In this document: positions 46,901 through 59,101 of the stretch, piece by piece
Position numbering within the stretch: position 1 is the first letter of the stretch
Layout of the letters: the number at the start of each line of letters is the position of its first letter
Assembly (NCBI GenBank): GCA_012932295.1
Contig: JAAONU010000017.1
Coordinates: forward strand, 4,030,001 to 4,094,000
Direction of reading: 5' to 3'
Source: Cyclina sinensis
Taxonomy: Eukaryota > Mollusca > Bivalvia > Venerida > Veneridae
Length of the DNA: 64,000 nucleotides
Notes under the pieces: model-generated
What the model saw: the letters and a program-made list of their open reading frames with translations, nothing else
What the model was told of the DNA's origin: nothing
The model's database searches: none
Translations under genes and position numbers: made by a program

Positions 46901-48792
46901 AAGACGGTACAGGGTATGTATTCATACAGGAATAATGTAGGGCCTCTGTTAATTGTTGCCTTTATATTAATTGTTGATTAGTTTCCAAAGACACCTTGAA
47001 CTACAGTTTACTTACTAGACTTTAAAAAAGCATCTTCCTCCTTTGTAGAAGTCATAAATCTGTGTTAAAATATTTTCGAAAATAAGTATTGATACACACA
47101 TTATTGATATATTGAATAAGTAATCCAGTAAGTAATCAGTAAGGAGTTTACTGTTTATCTGTTGCAGGTATTGGACCAGAACTGACCACTGAAAACATCT
47201 TACAGAGTATCTCAGCGGCCCTTCATCTTGGGGCTGCACCCATCATAGGCCAGCACAGCAATAAAAACCTAGTACAGAAAAACCCTGGTGTTCATATGGA
47301 TGTCAATCAACCACATATACAGGTAACATCACTGAAGTGGAAATACAATTTTGTAAGATTTGACAGCAGACATGATAATTTTTGCAGGCAATAACATTTC
47401 TTTATTTATAATTACCTCGACTATTCGAAGAATAAGGAGGGCTATAGTTCTCGCCCCGGCATCAGCGTTGGTTCAGGTTAAAGTTTTTTGGCAAGGTAAC
47501 ATTATTCACCTTACCCTTGCAGATATAGTCCTGAAACTAATAATACTTGTTAAACATCATGAGCTTACTCTGCTAACAAGAGGAAGTATCTTCCCAGATT
47601 AAATGTAGAAGTATATATCATAGAAACAGTGTAAAAGTGTTTTTATTTTAGGAAAAAAAAATTATACAGTAAATACTGAAAAGAATTCTCAACACTTTAT
47701 GAACAATATATTCAACAGAAAGAACTTACATGTATATATTGTGACTAAATATCAGATATCTTCTTAATATCTGGTTACTGGTATCCACAGTAGAAATAAA
47801 TTGGTGTCCTTGAATTTCCATTAAGCCAATGGGAATGACAATGCATGATTATCTCATTAAGGTTAGTAAACAAACTTTAGTAAACAAACAACTTTTATAC
47901 TTGCATTTCATGTTTGATTTTTACATTCTTGAACTTACCCTAATAAATCTGTGTACGCTTTTATCAGACACTTTGGGTTTAAGTTTTCTGTTAAACAAAT
48001 GATTGTGATATTTAGCCTTGAAACTTACTATACTTTAGAAATTATGATCTTAGTCAAATACAGGTATTTTCTATGAATTATGGCCCCTTTTTAGACTTAA
48101 AAAAAAGGTTAAAGTATGTGGCAAGATAGTATGTATATTTAGTTATTATTGCCTCAAAACATACAATCCTTTTTCACTCTCATTTTGCAAGAGGAGGTAA
48201 TTGACAATGGTTGTATAAGGTTTATAGCCCTTTGGTGTCAAGCAGTGAGAATAGTCGAACGTGCTGTCCTATGACAGCTCTTGTTTTCTAATTCAATTGC
48301 ATTTTTTTGGCAAACAGTATTGAAGGGAATGAAACATGTCATTGTTGCACACAGTTGTTTCAGTCTGTTGTGGTAAGTGTAATTGCATTTCAACTATACT
48401 GGGATGACATTATTTTAAAAATTTCTTATTGAGATTACAATAATTCCATACCCATTTTTATATGTTATTTGAAATTGGGACATTTTACAAGAACACCCAC
48501 CAGTTGCTTAGGCAGTGTCAGCAGGTTTTTTGCTCTCCAAGTCGGAGGTTTCATTAGAACTTCATCTGAGAGTTTAAATGAGTTAAACAAGTTAGAAACA
48601 TTGATTCTGTTTTGGTCTATTAATCTACAGTTGTTAGAATGTCATACCAAAAACACATTTCTATGTAATCACCCTATGAAATATAATTTTGTTCTTTTTT
48701 AGCAATTGATTGTCTCCGATGAAGATATCAAAAGACAGGAATCTAAAGTGGTCGAAGCCAGAAGAAAACTGCAAGAAATGATGAAAACATAA
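43849..48792 (+). CDS. MBD2/3: Methyl-CpG-binding domain protein MBD2/3
   Basis: MBD2/3 recruits the NuRD histone deacetylase/remodelling complex to methylated DNA in the nucleus. Six coding exons join in phase: 43849-43958, 44067-44224, 46293-46435, 46823-46913, 47168-47322 and 48703-48792 (TAA), giving 248 residues against ~290 in human MBD3. Visible in order: MBD (about residues 10-65: LPPGWTREE, GLSAGKTDVYYISPDG, IRSKPHLSRYLG, SFDFRTGK); a basic linker; LPIRQTASIFKQPVT; PPRQLFWEKRLQGL; ELPKTVQGIGPE; and a C-terminal coiled coil (VSDEDIKRQESKVVEARRKL) of the type that binds p66/GATAD2. K30, Y34 and both arginine fingers (R22, R44) are present, so binding to methylated CpG is predicted, unlike mammalian MBD3. 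The acidic tail of MBD3 is absent. The start gives the usual short pre-MBD N-terminus. Confidence 0.95.
44067..44224 (+). CDS. MBD2/3: MBD2/3 coding exon 2
   Basis: Acceptor 'ttgtctttcag', donor AGAG|GTTTGT, phase 2 to 1. Completes the MBD (IRSKPHLSRYLGDAFDLTSF, DFRTGK) and the basic, Ser-rich linker. An internal GTAAGC inside the linker codons (about 44186) could act as an alternative donor. Confidence 0.93.
44411..44602. mobile_element. Foldback MITE in MBD2/3 intron 2
   Basis: 'tactgtaatgggatta' and 'agtatgtatga' on the left match the reverse complement of 'tcatgcatact' and 'taatcccattgtagta' on the right. Inner GTTGTTGTTA / TAACAACAAC also pair. About 190 bp, non-coding. Confidence 0.65.
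46293..46435 (+). CDS. MBD2/3: MBD2/3 coding exon 3
   Basis: Acceptor 'aactttgtag', donor AGACAG|GTGAAA, phase 1 to 0. Encodes LALPIRQTASIFKQPVT, the strongly conserved MBD2/3 segment after the linker. Confidence 0.94.
46823..46913 (+). CDS. MBD2/3: MBD2/3 coding exon 4
   Basis: Acceptor 'ctatattttag', donor ACAGG|GTATGT, phase 0 to 1. Encodes LFWEKRLQGLKACDSTEELI and ESLELPKTVQ. Confidence 0.94.
47168..47322 (+). CDS. MBD2/3: MBD2/3 coding exon 5
   Basis: Acceptor 'ctgttgcag', donor ATACAG|GTAACA, phase 1 to 0. Encodes IGPELTTENILQSISAALHL and the APIIGQ..VQKNPGV region. Confidence 0.94.
48703..48792 (+). CDS. MBD2/3: MBD2/3 terminal coding exon
   Basis: Acceptor 'gttcttttttag', phase 0. 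Encodes the C-terminal coiled coil (VSDEDIKRQESKVVEARRKL) ending QEMMKT, stop 48790-48792. 'taacag|gtataatt' just after the stop plus an acceptor at 49183 could define a 3'UTR intron. Confidence 0.93.
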   Translation, partial: QLIVSDEDIKRQESKVVEARRKLQEMMKT

Positions 48793-50648
48793 TTGCATTT
48801 AACAGGTATAATTAATACTTTGAATAGGCTGTTTGAAGAATAATTTAGTGTTTTGGGGCTAACATGATCATTTTCAATCATTTGTGCAGAAGCAATAACG
48901 TTGCCTCACAAGCTTCCGTTTTCCAAGCTGAGAATAAGTGTCTAAGCAGAAAATAACAACAGTTCATGTCCTGTTCCATTTTGGTTTGTATCTCTAGGAC
49001 ATGTAACTTGGCATAGCGAGTGTAGTAATCTGTCTGAAATAAGTTTTTTGCTACAAAGTATCTGTAAGATTTTAAAAAAAGGTGCTATAAGTTGAAGAGC
49101 TAGAATATTTCTACTTTTATTATTCTGTTACCTGATACTAGATACATGTAAATACTTAACATTATTGTTTTATTAATTTCAGTGCCCAGTGTATTATGAA
49201 GGAAAGCAAGAATAAGAGACAACATTTATAGGTACCAAATCATCTATGAAAGCTGTTGCCAAGAATCTACACAGTGGTGAAGATATATGTTTAAAGAGAT
49301 GTATTTATGCAGATAACTAACAGTAGCATACTGCAGTTGTAGTTTCGGGATTCTTGATAATATTATATTGCCACAGACTTCATGAAAAGTTTGTAGACTC
49401 AGTTCAGTGTTGAAAGAAATCTCAAACTTGGTTTAAACCTAACATAACAGAATACTTAAAAATTCAGAGATGGCAGCTGAATTGTTAAGTAGAACTGCAC
49501 TTAAGTGTTCAACTCTTGTTTTGTGAAGACATTTAGTTGAATTTTCAGTCTTGTGTTATGATATGATGTTGTTGAATATTGTGTGTGACATTGTTGATAT
49601 TGTCTTAGAAAACAAAGATGTGTATTTCTGTAGGAAAGTTTAAACAAATCTGTCATACAGTCATGGTTAAATTTTGACTAAAGATTGTTTATAAACAAAC
49701 ATGTCCTAAAAGCATGTGTCTGTATACAAATCAAATATTAAACTATAGAAATGATACAGCTCATATTGAATCACTATTAAAGCCCCATTATCCTTCATAC
49801 ACATTTATTTGGAACACGTTAAATAGGATATTACATCTTTATGGATTGTAGAAGTCCTGATATCTTGAAAAACATCATATACATGAAATTCTGTAGTCTC
49901 TGAATATTGATTTCACGCTTGAATATGTAGTTTATGTTTACTTACGAGATTTCCAAAGAGTAGCATTAGTTGCGTAACAGACGTTAATTTGTGCGAAGTT
50001 TGTTGGCAATATTTCATGACACATCACACACTGTGAACTGATTTCTAGTTTGAATTTATTTCTGATGTAAACATTTGTTTATGTGCAGTTTTAAGGCCTG
50101 TTGTCAGGAACACAACACAATTGATTACAATTATAAACAAATTTGAATATTTAAAACTTTTTGGTTAAACCAGCATAAAACTGACACCTGAAGCTTTGTC
50201 AATGGTATTTTTCTATTGGTGTATACTTTAGCTTCAGGTAACATAACAGTTAACTGCAAGGAGTCTGTTAACAATTGTGATCTAAATTTTTTGTAGTAAA
50301 TGTACAAATACAACTTTGGTTGTTATTTCTGGTATAGTTTACTCTATGAGAAAAACTGATGTTCACTTAAAACTTTTGTTAAAATTTTCAACTTCACTCT
50401 CTTCTCCTTTACTTTACAGACCACTGTACAGTTTGTATACAGTTTTATGCATCACAGAGTGCTGTTCACTGATTCATTAGTTTGCACATTTCTAAACCAG
50501 AAAGCTGAATTGTATATAAATAGCATTATAACAGATTCATAAAAGTATCATACTTTTCCACAATTGCAACATAGGTGTGACAAATATTTGTTATATGTCA
50601 AGATAATTATGTGTATAGTAATGATTTTTCCTGTCACACGTGAATAAA
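48793..50648 (+). other. Probable MBD2/3 3'UTR
   Basis: AT-rich, no coding exon recognised. AATAAA hexamer at 50643-50648 is one candidate poly(A) signal. A possible UTR intron is noted (donor about 48806, acceptor about 49183). Extent uncertain. Confidence 0.35.
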
Positions 50649-51639
50649 GTCCAGTACAAAGAAGGAATGTTTCAACTATTAACGCATTTATTAGGGTACA
50701 GTCTTCCCTGCTGGTCAATATATTGATGATTACCTGTTTTGGAAAGTGTGTCCATTTTGAGAAATGGTTCACTCCCAGAAGTTTGTAAACATCTACCTGT
50801 GTAAAAGTACAATAAAATTCCACTAACCCCTAGTTGGATTTGATCTCATAAGCCAGTTCCTCAGTTCAACAATACCATGTCGCCATAAAACCTAGCAGAT
50901 AGGTGCAGTGGAAAGGATACAGCATAGTAACATAGTTACAGTTCTGCAACTGATGAAATTGGCAATCCTCATAAACTAGAGCTATCATTTAAATCATTTT
51001 CCGGGCCAGAGTTAAATGTTAATGATAATTTAACTGAAAATGTTAAGATGATATTTATTTAAAGTTGGCTAGACAGCTATATACAATATAAGCTCTTGAA
51101 AGCTTTTTAACAGACTAGAAACTATAACTTTACTGTGATCAAGACACGGCTTAATTATGTAATATGTTATATTATTTTCAATTCAGTTTGTGTAAAAAGG
51201 CGTATGTTTTAGTATACTCTGGAATAATATTGATTATGTTAAAACACACAGCCATTTAATTCAGTATTTTATGTTCAATTGATTTGTACAATTTCAGACT
51301 GCATTAAATGAAGGTAAGTCTATGCACTTAGGTTATTTACTTTTGATGGCATCATCCTAGAGATCAAACTTCCTTTGACAAACACGTTAAATAGTTAAAT
51401 TTGGATGTTAGTCTTAAACCTGCGACATCTGGACGATGTGTCTGATTGTGTATGCCAGCAGAATGGCTCAGTATCTTTTGTTATCTTACAGGCTAGTTAA
51501 GATGAAAATGGACTGTTTTGCAGATAAAGGGAGGTTACTAACAAGTATTTGAAAAAGGTTCTTAAAATCTTTCTTGCCCTTATCATTACATTACTGATGC
51601 TGCTTGAATACAGTATTCTGGAAACCAGGATACATTTTT

Positions 51640-53365
51640 AGCTCACCTGAGCACAAAGTGCTCAGGATGAGCTTTTCTGATCAGTCTTTGTCCATTGTCC
51701 GTCCATCCGTCAGCAATTTTTCATTCAAACAACTCCTCTGAAACCAATGGGCCAAATTTAATGAAACTTGCCTGGGAAGTTCCTTTGATGAAGCTCTACC
51801 AAGTTTGTTCGAACGGTTCTGGTCCATTGCATTTCTGGTTCACTAGATTTTAAAAGTTGGATCTTTAAAAATCTTCTCCAAAACCTCAAGGCCTGGAGCT
51901 TAGATATTTGGTATGAAGCATCATCTAGTGGACCTCCACAAAGATTGTTCAAATTATGACACACAGGGGTCAGTTGATTTGGCATAGATTTATATAGGGA
52001 AAACTTAAAAATCTTCTTGTCAAAACCACAAGGCTTAGAGTTTAGATATTTTGTGTGCAGCATTGTCTAGTGGACCTCTACCAAGTTTGTTCAAATCATG
52101 GCCCCTGGGTAAAAAATGGACCCGTCCCAGTGGTCACATATTTTACATAGAGTTATACTGGGAAAACTTCAAAAATCTTTTTGCCAGAAACCACAAGGCC
52201 TAGAGTTTAGATATTTGGTGTGCAGCATTGTCTAGTGGACCTTTACCAAGGTTGTTCAAATCATGACCCTGGGGTCAAAACTGACCCCACCCTTTGGGCG
52301 AGGGGTCATTTGATTTTACACAAGGACTTACATAGGGAAAACTTAAAAAATCTGCAGCTCTGAAACACCAAGGGCTAGACCTTCAATTGTTCGTTGTTAT
52401 GTCTCCCCCCAACCCTGCCCTTCTGATGGAGACATATTGTTTTTGCCCTGTCCATGGGTGTCTGTTTGTCTTTCTGTCTGTCACACTTTGTTTCCTTTCA
52501 ATAACTTGAGTACGAGTTGACCCAAGGCCTTCAAAGTTCAAGGCCTTCAAAGTTCACAGGGTTATTGCCCTTATTGAGTTTTTTTTTGGGAGTTTATATG
52601 TAAAAGGTCAAGGTCAGAGGGACCTCTAGAGTGAAAACCATTTCCACTGAATAACAGGAGTACCATTTCACCCAGAGCCTTCAAACATTATAGAATGATT
52701 GCTTTTACTTAATAGAAGAACCATTTTGTTTTTTTGGGGCTAGTATGTCAAAGGTCAAGGTCACAGGGACCTGTATAGTGAAAGTATTTCTGTGGAGTAA
52801 CTGTAGTACCATTATACCCAGAGCCTTCAAACTTAATAGGATAATTGTATCAGAAGAACCCTATAGTTTTTAGTGTCCATAGGTCAAAGTTTAAGTTCAC
52901 AAGGACCTCTAGAGTGAAAACTGTTTCCGCTCAGTAACTGGAGTACCATTTTACCCAAAGCCTTCAAACTTCATAGGATGATTGTCTTTACTCAGTAAAA
53001 TAACCCTATCATTTTTGGGGCCAGTAGGTCAAAAGTCAAGGTCACAGGGACCTGTAGAGTGAAAACTTTTTCTTCTCAGTAACTGGAGTACCATTACACC
53101 CAGAACGTTCAAACTTTATAGGGTAATCATATTAGAAGAACCATATTTTTTGGGGGGTCTGTAGGTCAAAGGGCAAGTTCACTGGGACCTGTAGAGTTAA
53201 ACTATTTCTGCTAAAAAATATGAGGACAATTACACCCAGTCTTGAAACTTATTGCAAATTTATTCAAACTTGCAAACAACAAACACCCATAACATCCAAT
53301 AACGATACTGGTAACATGAGCAATGAGACTCAGATGAGGGATTTAGGGCCATCATGGCCCTCTTG
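51640..53365 (+). mobile_element. Pearl/HINE-like element (AGCTCACC family) with nested TATGTCTCCCCC-family copy
   Basis: 5' hairpin AGCTCACCTGAGCAC (51640-51654), AAA, GTGCTCAGGATGAGCT (51658-51673) with one bulged A, then GTCC/GTCA tract and core units ('attgtctagtggacct'). From 52397 a TATGTCTCCCCC head with its own GTCTGTC tract begins, probably a nested insertion. 3' end: AGGGCCAT (53345-53352), C, ATGGCCCT (53354-53361), then CTTG (53362-53365) and TT. Confidence 0.75.
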
Positions 53366-53865
53366 TTTTCTTCTAACATAGTAAACAACTTTTGAATTTA
53401 AAGCAAAATTTGGCAACAACCATCGTGGCCTTTGCTGCCACTGTAGGTCATGGTCACTCTGCACAGCCATGCTGTCTGTGCATGTTTTTTCAAGTCAGTA
53501 AATTCAGTTCATATCCAGTGAAACAAATTGACACTTAATTAAAGGATAAGCATATTTAGCAGAGTTTAGGTTGAATTGTACTCTTGGCAGAAAAAAAAAA
53601 ACAAACAACAAAAACAAAGGGCAAAAGTTAATTCTTTTATTTATATTAAAATGATTTAACATGCAGCATCTAAAGGACATGTGGCTCAAGCCCTAGACCA
53701 TGAGAGGAAAAGAGTGTCCTGTATTCATGTTTCCACTTGAGAGAAAACGCTAAAAATGCTATGAAGGCTACATGTCTATTTAGATGACTAATAATGATAG
53801 TAATAACAGATTCAGTTTATTTATGAAACACTGACAAAAAAAAACTTTGTACATGCATTCAACAG

Positions 53866-54022
53866 CTCCTGGTGAAGGATCAGAGATGGTTGGCTCTGTA
53901 ATAGGGGGATGTATTGGTGGAATCATTATCATAGCGATAGCTAGAGTAGTCATTTTCAATCTTTACAAAAGATTGCAGAGTAGAAGAGACTATCACAGAA
54001 GCTTAAGAAGATATACACAAAG
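53866..54022 (+). CDS. Orphan exon-like ORF with a transmembrane segment
   Basis: Between an acceptor-like 'attcaacag' and a donor-like CAAAG|GTTTGT lies 157 nt, open in one frame. It has an acidic/Gly start (APGEGSEMVG), a hydrophobic stretch (SVIGGCIGGIIIIAIARVVI) and a basic cytoplasmic-type region (LYKRLQSRRDYHRSLRRYTQ). That layout is a single-pass stop-transfer segment. The acceptor has a poor pyrimidine tract and I found no partner exons, so it may be a stray exon, a pseudogene piece or chance. Function not recognised. Confidence 0.3.
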
Positions 54023-57000
54023 GTTTGTTTTACCAGTATTTAGCCAGTCCTTTTTCTCAGGAAAGACAGTAGTCATTTTTCTTTTCGTTCAAACTCTTGT
54101 GACAGTGTCATGCAAAAACAATGAAAAAGTGATTCAGAATCATGAGAAAAGATAAGACTGGCCTAACTATGGTAGAATGACTAATACAGTTCATGATGTG
54201 GCAGCTTTGACTTTGATCTTAGCCTTGTGTCAGCAGAGTACAAAGTGAAAATCTTCTATAAATACGTCATTGTTAAACAGGGAAATTAATACCAAAATAT
54301 ATGTCAATGAATCCTTTTTTACATAAATCTGACAATATACATGTTTAAAAAAAATCAAACTGGCCCTACTGCAGCTAATAAAAACATGTTTAAAACATTT
54401 TGATCAATTTCTTAAAAAGTCTGTTGTTTTCAGCTCACCTGTCACATAGTGACATGGTGAGCTTTTGTGATCCCATGATGTCGATCGTCCGTCCGTCCAT
54501 CAACATTTCCTTCTTATGACATCTCCTCTGAAACTGCTTGGCCAAATTTTCTGAAACTTGCCTAGGATGTTCGTTGCATGAGGCTCTACCAAAGTTGTTC
54601 AAAGAATTCAATTCCATGCAGAAATTTGGCCCTGTTCCGGGGGTCAATTGATTTTACTTATGGCTTATATAGTGAAACTTTAAAAATCTTCTTGTCTGAA
54701 ACCACAAGGCCCTGCGCCTTAAGATTTGGTATATAGCATTGTCTAGTGGATATCTACCAAGTTTGTTCAAATTATGCCCCTGGGGTCAAATTTGGCTCTG
54801 TCCCGGGGGTCAGTTGATTTTACATAGGCTTATAAAGAGAAAACTTTGAAAAATCTTCTTGTCTAAAACCACAAGGCCCTGAGCCTTAAGATTTGGTATG
54901 TAGCATTGTCTAGTGGAGCTCAACCAAGTTTTTTTTTCAAATTATACCTCTGGGGTCAAATTATGCCCCATCTCGGGGTCATTTGTTTTACATAGGCTTA
55001 TATAGGAAAAACTTCGAAAACCTTGTCTGAAACCACAATGCCCTGAGCCTTAAGATTTGGTATGTAGTGGACCTCTACCAAGTTTGCTCAAATTATATCC
55101 CTGGGGTCAAATTTGGCCCCACCCTGGGGTCATTGGTTTTACATAGGCTTATTCAGTGAAAACTTTTAAAATCTTCTTATAGAAGGAGAGGTAACATTTT
55201 CAGTTCAAATAATTTGGAAATTTGTCAGAAAAGTTGTTTCTGTGATTTCTAGCTCAAGTTCTAATATGGGTCATCTGGGTTCAAAATCTAGGTCACAGAG
55301 CCCGAAAATAGAAAAATCTTGTTAACACTCTAGAGCTTTCATTTTCTGTCAAAATATCCCAGAAATTTGTCAGAAAGGTTGTTTTGATGATTTCTAGCTC
55401 AAGTTCAAATATGGGTCATCTGGGGTCCAAAACTAGGTCACATAGCCAAAATATGTAAAAACCTTGTTAACACTGTGGAGGCTACTTTTCAGTCCAATTA
55501 ACCTGAAAATCTGTCTGAAAGGTTGTTTCAATGATTTCTAGGTCAAGATTGAATATGGGTCATCTGGATTCAAAAACAAGGTCACAGAGTCCAAAAATAA
55601 AAAAAATTGTAAACACTGTGGAGGCTACTTTTCAATCCAAATATTCTGGAAATTTGTCAGACAGGTTGTTTTGATGATTTAGTTCAAATTCACATATGGG
55701 TCATCTGGGTTCAAAAACTAGGTCACAGAGCCCGAAAATAGAAAAACATTGTTAACACTCTAGAGGTAACATTTTCAGTCCAAATAACCTGAAAATTTGT
55801 CAGAAAGATTGTTTCAATGATTTCTAGCTCAATTTTGAATATGGGTTGTCTCGAGTCAAAAACTAGGTCACAGGGTCAAAAAGTAGAAAAACCTTGTTAC
55901 TGCTCTAGAGGTTACATTTTCAGTCCAAATAACATTGAAATTTGTCAGAAAGGTTGTTTCAATGATTTCTAGCTCAGATTTGGATATGGATCATTTGGGA
56001 TCAAAAACTAGGTCACAGCCCTAAAATGTAAAAACCATTTTAACATTCCAGAGGTTAAATTTTCAGTCCAAATATTCCTGTGAAGTCCGTCATCTGTCAA
56101 CATTTCCTTCTAATCTGGTTGATATGGCAACCAAAAGGAAAAACTTTAAAAACCTTCTTCCCTGAGACCACAAGGCCTAGAGCTTAGATATTTGGTATGA
56201 AGCATCATCTAATGAACCTCTACCAAGATTATTCAAATTATGACCCTGGGGTCAAAAATGGCCCCGCCCCAGGGGTCACTTGATTTCACATAGAATTATA
56301 TAGGGAAAACTTAAAAAAATCTTCTTGTCAGAAACCACAAGGCCTAGAGCTTAGATATTTGGTATGTTGCATTGCCTAGTAGACCTCTACCAATATTGTT
56401 CAATTTATGGCCCCTTGGTCAAAATAGGCCACGCCCTTGGGGTCACATATTTTGCATAGAGTTATAAAGGAAAAATATTCAAAAAATCTTCTTGGAAGAA
56501 ACCAAAAGGCTTAGAGCTTAGATATTTGGTATGAGGCATCATCAAGTGGACCTCTACCAAGATTGTTCAAATTTATGACCCTGGGGTCAAAACTAGCCAA
56601 TTGCATTCCATCCCCAGTGAAATGAACACAGTCAAAACATGGTTGACCAGGTTTTAAACAAGGTTATACATGTTTCTCAGACCATGGTTGACCACCAAAT
56701 GACCATGTTTTATCCATGGTCAACCATGTTTCATGCCGTGGTTTATTGCCGCCCTAGCGACCATGGTTCATCTTGTTCCAAGGTCATCAAAATTATCCAT
56801 GGTCAAACATGTTTCATAGGCCACATGGTTTATTGCCGCCCTAGTATCATGGTCAAGCATGGTTTGACCATGATCTTAAGACCAGGATTAATCATGTTTC
56901 ATAGTCCTGTTATTACCATGGTCACACATGTTTCATAGGACACATTGAAACCTTGTGTTATGGTGCTAAATTACAAATCCACAAAATTAAAACCTTGTTC

Positions 57001-57342
57001 ATGGCAATGAAATAATTGTTTAGTAAATAATTATTGAATTTAGTTTTAAAAAAACGTTTTGAATCAGATCCACCTAATATGATAATGTAATTTTTTGTTT
57101 GTTTGTGTAAGAATATTGCTATCCTATAACTGCAAAAGCTGAATTTTGTCTGTTCTCCAAATTCAGAAAAAAAATCAGCCTTCTATTGTATTTCTGAATC
57201 ATGTCTGACAACACAGTTAAAAATCAGACTTTTGATTCAGATTTTTTTCTGAATAATGGCCGAGATGCTGAAAATTTCCTAAAATTGGAACAATCCAGGC
57301 ATAATTCAGACAGTTCAGACTTTATTCATAGTATATTTTAAA

Positions 57343-57493
57343 CTAGAGCTATCACTGAATGTGCTTGACCACTGTATGAAAATGCATTGCATTCAAACCA
57401 TTAGTTATACTCTGGACAATGAAATTGCAACAGTTGCCTGACCAACCACCGGGCAACTTCTATATGCCAAGCAAACTTTGTTTAGGGGGTATA
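57343..57493 (-). mobile_element. Short inverted copy of the TATACCCCC pearl family
   Basis: On the minus strand it starts with a TATACCCCC..TTTGC..TATA hairpin (57461-57493) and ends with ATAGCTCTAG (57343-57352), matching both ends of the element at 31626-32667. It keeps only about 100 bp of core sequence. Useful as independent confirmation of that family's boundaries. Confidence 0.7.
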
Positions 57494-57859
57494 ATGATTC
57501 CACACAGTATTTTTTGTGTTAAGTTGCGCACCAAAGATAATGACCTTCTAACACTAAACTAAATTCTAGCGATTTTAATAACACAGTTGTAACAATATGT
57601 ATCACTTTTTCTTTTGCCTTAATGTTCTAAAAGAAGTTCCTTCTAGTCTTTATTTTTTGTTTCAAATGAAAAGCCTTTTTTTATTTTCTGGCTTTTGATT
57701 TTGGCACATTTTTTCTGTGTCCTGATCAAGAAGGTATTTAGTCCTTTCTCCTTGAAAAAAAATCTACTGTAAATACTCGGTACTTTCTTTCCATCTTCTG
57801 ATGATCCACTAGTCTGAATGTGTTCTCAGCAGCCTGCTTTGCCTTGGATACCTGCTAGG

Positions 57860-58018
57860 CATTACCATTTTCTCCAAGTTTTAATTTTCATCTTTTTCGA
57901 CTCTTTCTTTAGTCTACAGTGTTCATCATAGTTTATATTTAACGTTTTGTAGTTTACATGTACATCAGATGAGAAGTCAATGCATGAAAAAGCATGACCT
58001 GCAAAATAGAAATAAGAC
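57860..58018 (-). pseudogene. Possible decayed minus-strand exon
   Basis: The acceptor 'tttctattttgcag' (reverse strand) precedes an open stretch encoding GHAFSCIDFSSDVHVNYKTL and a Lys-rich end. A second frame downstream (57740-57855) stays open with AENTFRLVDHQKMERKYRVF, suggesting one reading frame broken by a frameshift. Protein not recognised; possibly part of the mobile element around it. Confidence 0.25.
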
Positions 58019-58415
58019 ATACTAGCAAAGATATTTATACAATGTTCATATTGTGTGACATTCATTAACTATGATAAAGGAACTAGTTAGACTATATGTT
58101 TATTCAATGAACTGTACTAAAGCAATATATTATCAGTACAGTGCCACTGGTGACTATTTTTGATTTCATTTTCCTAAGAATTTTTTAATATTATGAATTG
58201 GCCCCACCTTAGGGGTCACTTCATTTCACGTAGACTTATAGATGAAAAACTTCAAAAAATCTTGTAAGAAAGACATAAACTGAGGAGCATCAGCTAGTGC
58301 ACCTTTATCAATGAAGTCTGTACAAATTCCAGGTCAGAATTAACCCTGCTCCATGGGTCATTTGGTTCTAGGATTAGAAGCATATTTGTTGCAGTAGCAG
58401 CTCCAGATAACTTAC

Positions 58416-58679
58416 CTGAACATATTGCTGCTCTATTATTATTTGTACTTGTTGGAGTACTGAGCCTGCACCTCAGCACCTGTTCCTGTTGGAACTGTTT
58501 CCCTCATGCAAAATTTGTAAGAAGACCCAACAGATGCTGAACATTCTAAAAAAAGGTATGTAAATGCTTTTTTTGCCATTCTAAAGCATTCAACATGTTA
58601 CTTACCTCTTGTTTTCTGTGTTCTAGTTACTTCAAAATGATGTTTTGGTGGAAGATTAGGAGGAATTGTCTTTTGACTG
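58416..58679 (-). pseudogene. Two possible minus-strand exons joined in phase
   Basis: Reverse strand: acceptor 'ttttattacag', exon 58607-58679 (QKTIPPNLPPKHHFEVTRTQ..), donor AGAG|GTAAGT. Then acceptor 'cctttttttag', exon from about 58552 continuing ECSASVGSSYKFCMRETVPT.. to a stop near 58440. Good splice sites and matching phase make this more than random, but I do not recognise the product and found no 5' exons with confidence. Confidence 0.3.
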
Positions 58680-59045
58680 TAATAAAAATTTATAAAAATT
58701 AAAACATTTTTTAAAACGATCAATAGATCTAGTGTCACATTTGTCTGGTTTAGACCAGTTTCAACAGCTGCACTCATATATAATACCAGCGTTACAAGTG
58801 ACCCTGGGTATCCAACCAGATCTAACTCAGCTTGTGGCATATTTTCAAATTGCTGAAAATCTTATACCTTCTCAAACCATGGTGCTTATTATTCCTTGGA
58901 TAAAAACTAGTAAGCAGTGTTGAGCAGACATGTAATGATTAATTCCATTTTATGAGCACAGTACTGTATCCATCCGAATTTTGTTACCGTGAGTCGTCCT
59001 ATTTTTGGGCCTTAAACTAATTCTTTAAAAACAATTAAAATTAAT

Positions 59046-59046
59046 G

Positions 59047-59098
<52 letters not shown>
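59046..59098. repeat. (TA)n microsatellite
   Basis: About 25 uninterrupted TA repeats. The ORF reading Tyr-Ile repeats here is an artefact. Confidence 0.95.

Positions 59099-59101
<3 letters not shown>

Noticed and set aside
56639..56938. 99-codon ORF rich in Val-Asp-His-Gln repeats
   Set aside because: Produced by repeated CATGGTC palindromes in the subterminal region of the candidate transposon.
58732..58923. 63-codon + strand ORF (QLHSYIIPALQVTLGIQ..) with a downstream GTAAGC
   Set aside because: Looks somewhat protein-like, but no homology recognised and no partner exons; a minus-strand exon candidate lies next to it, so strand is ambiguous.
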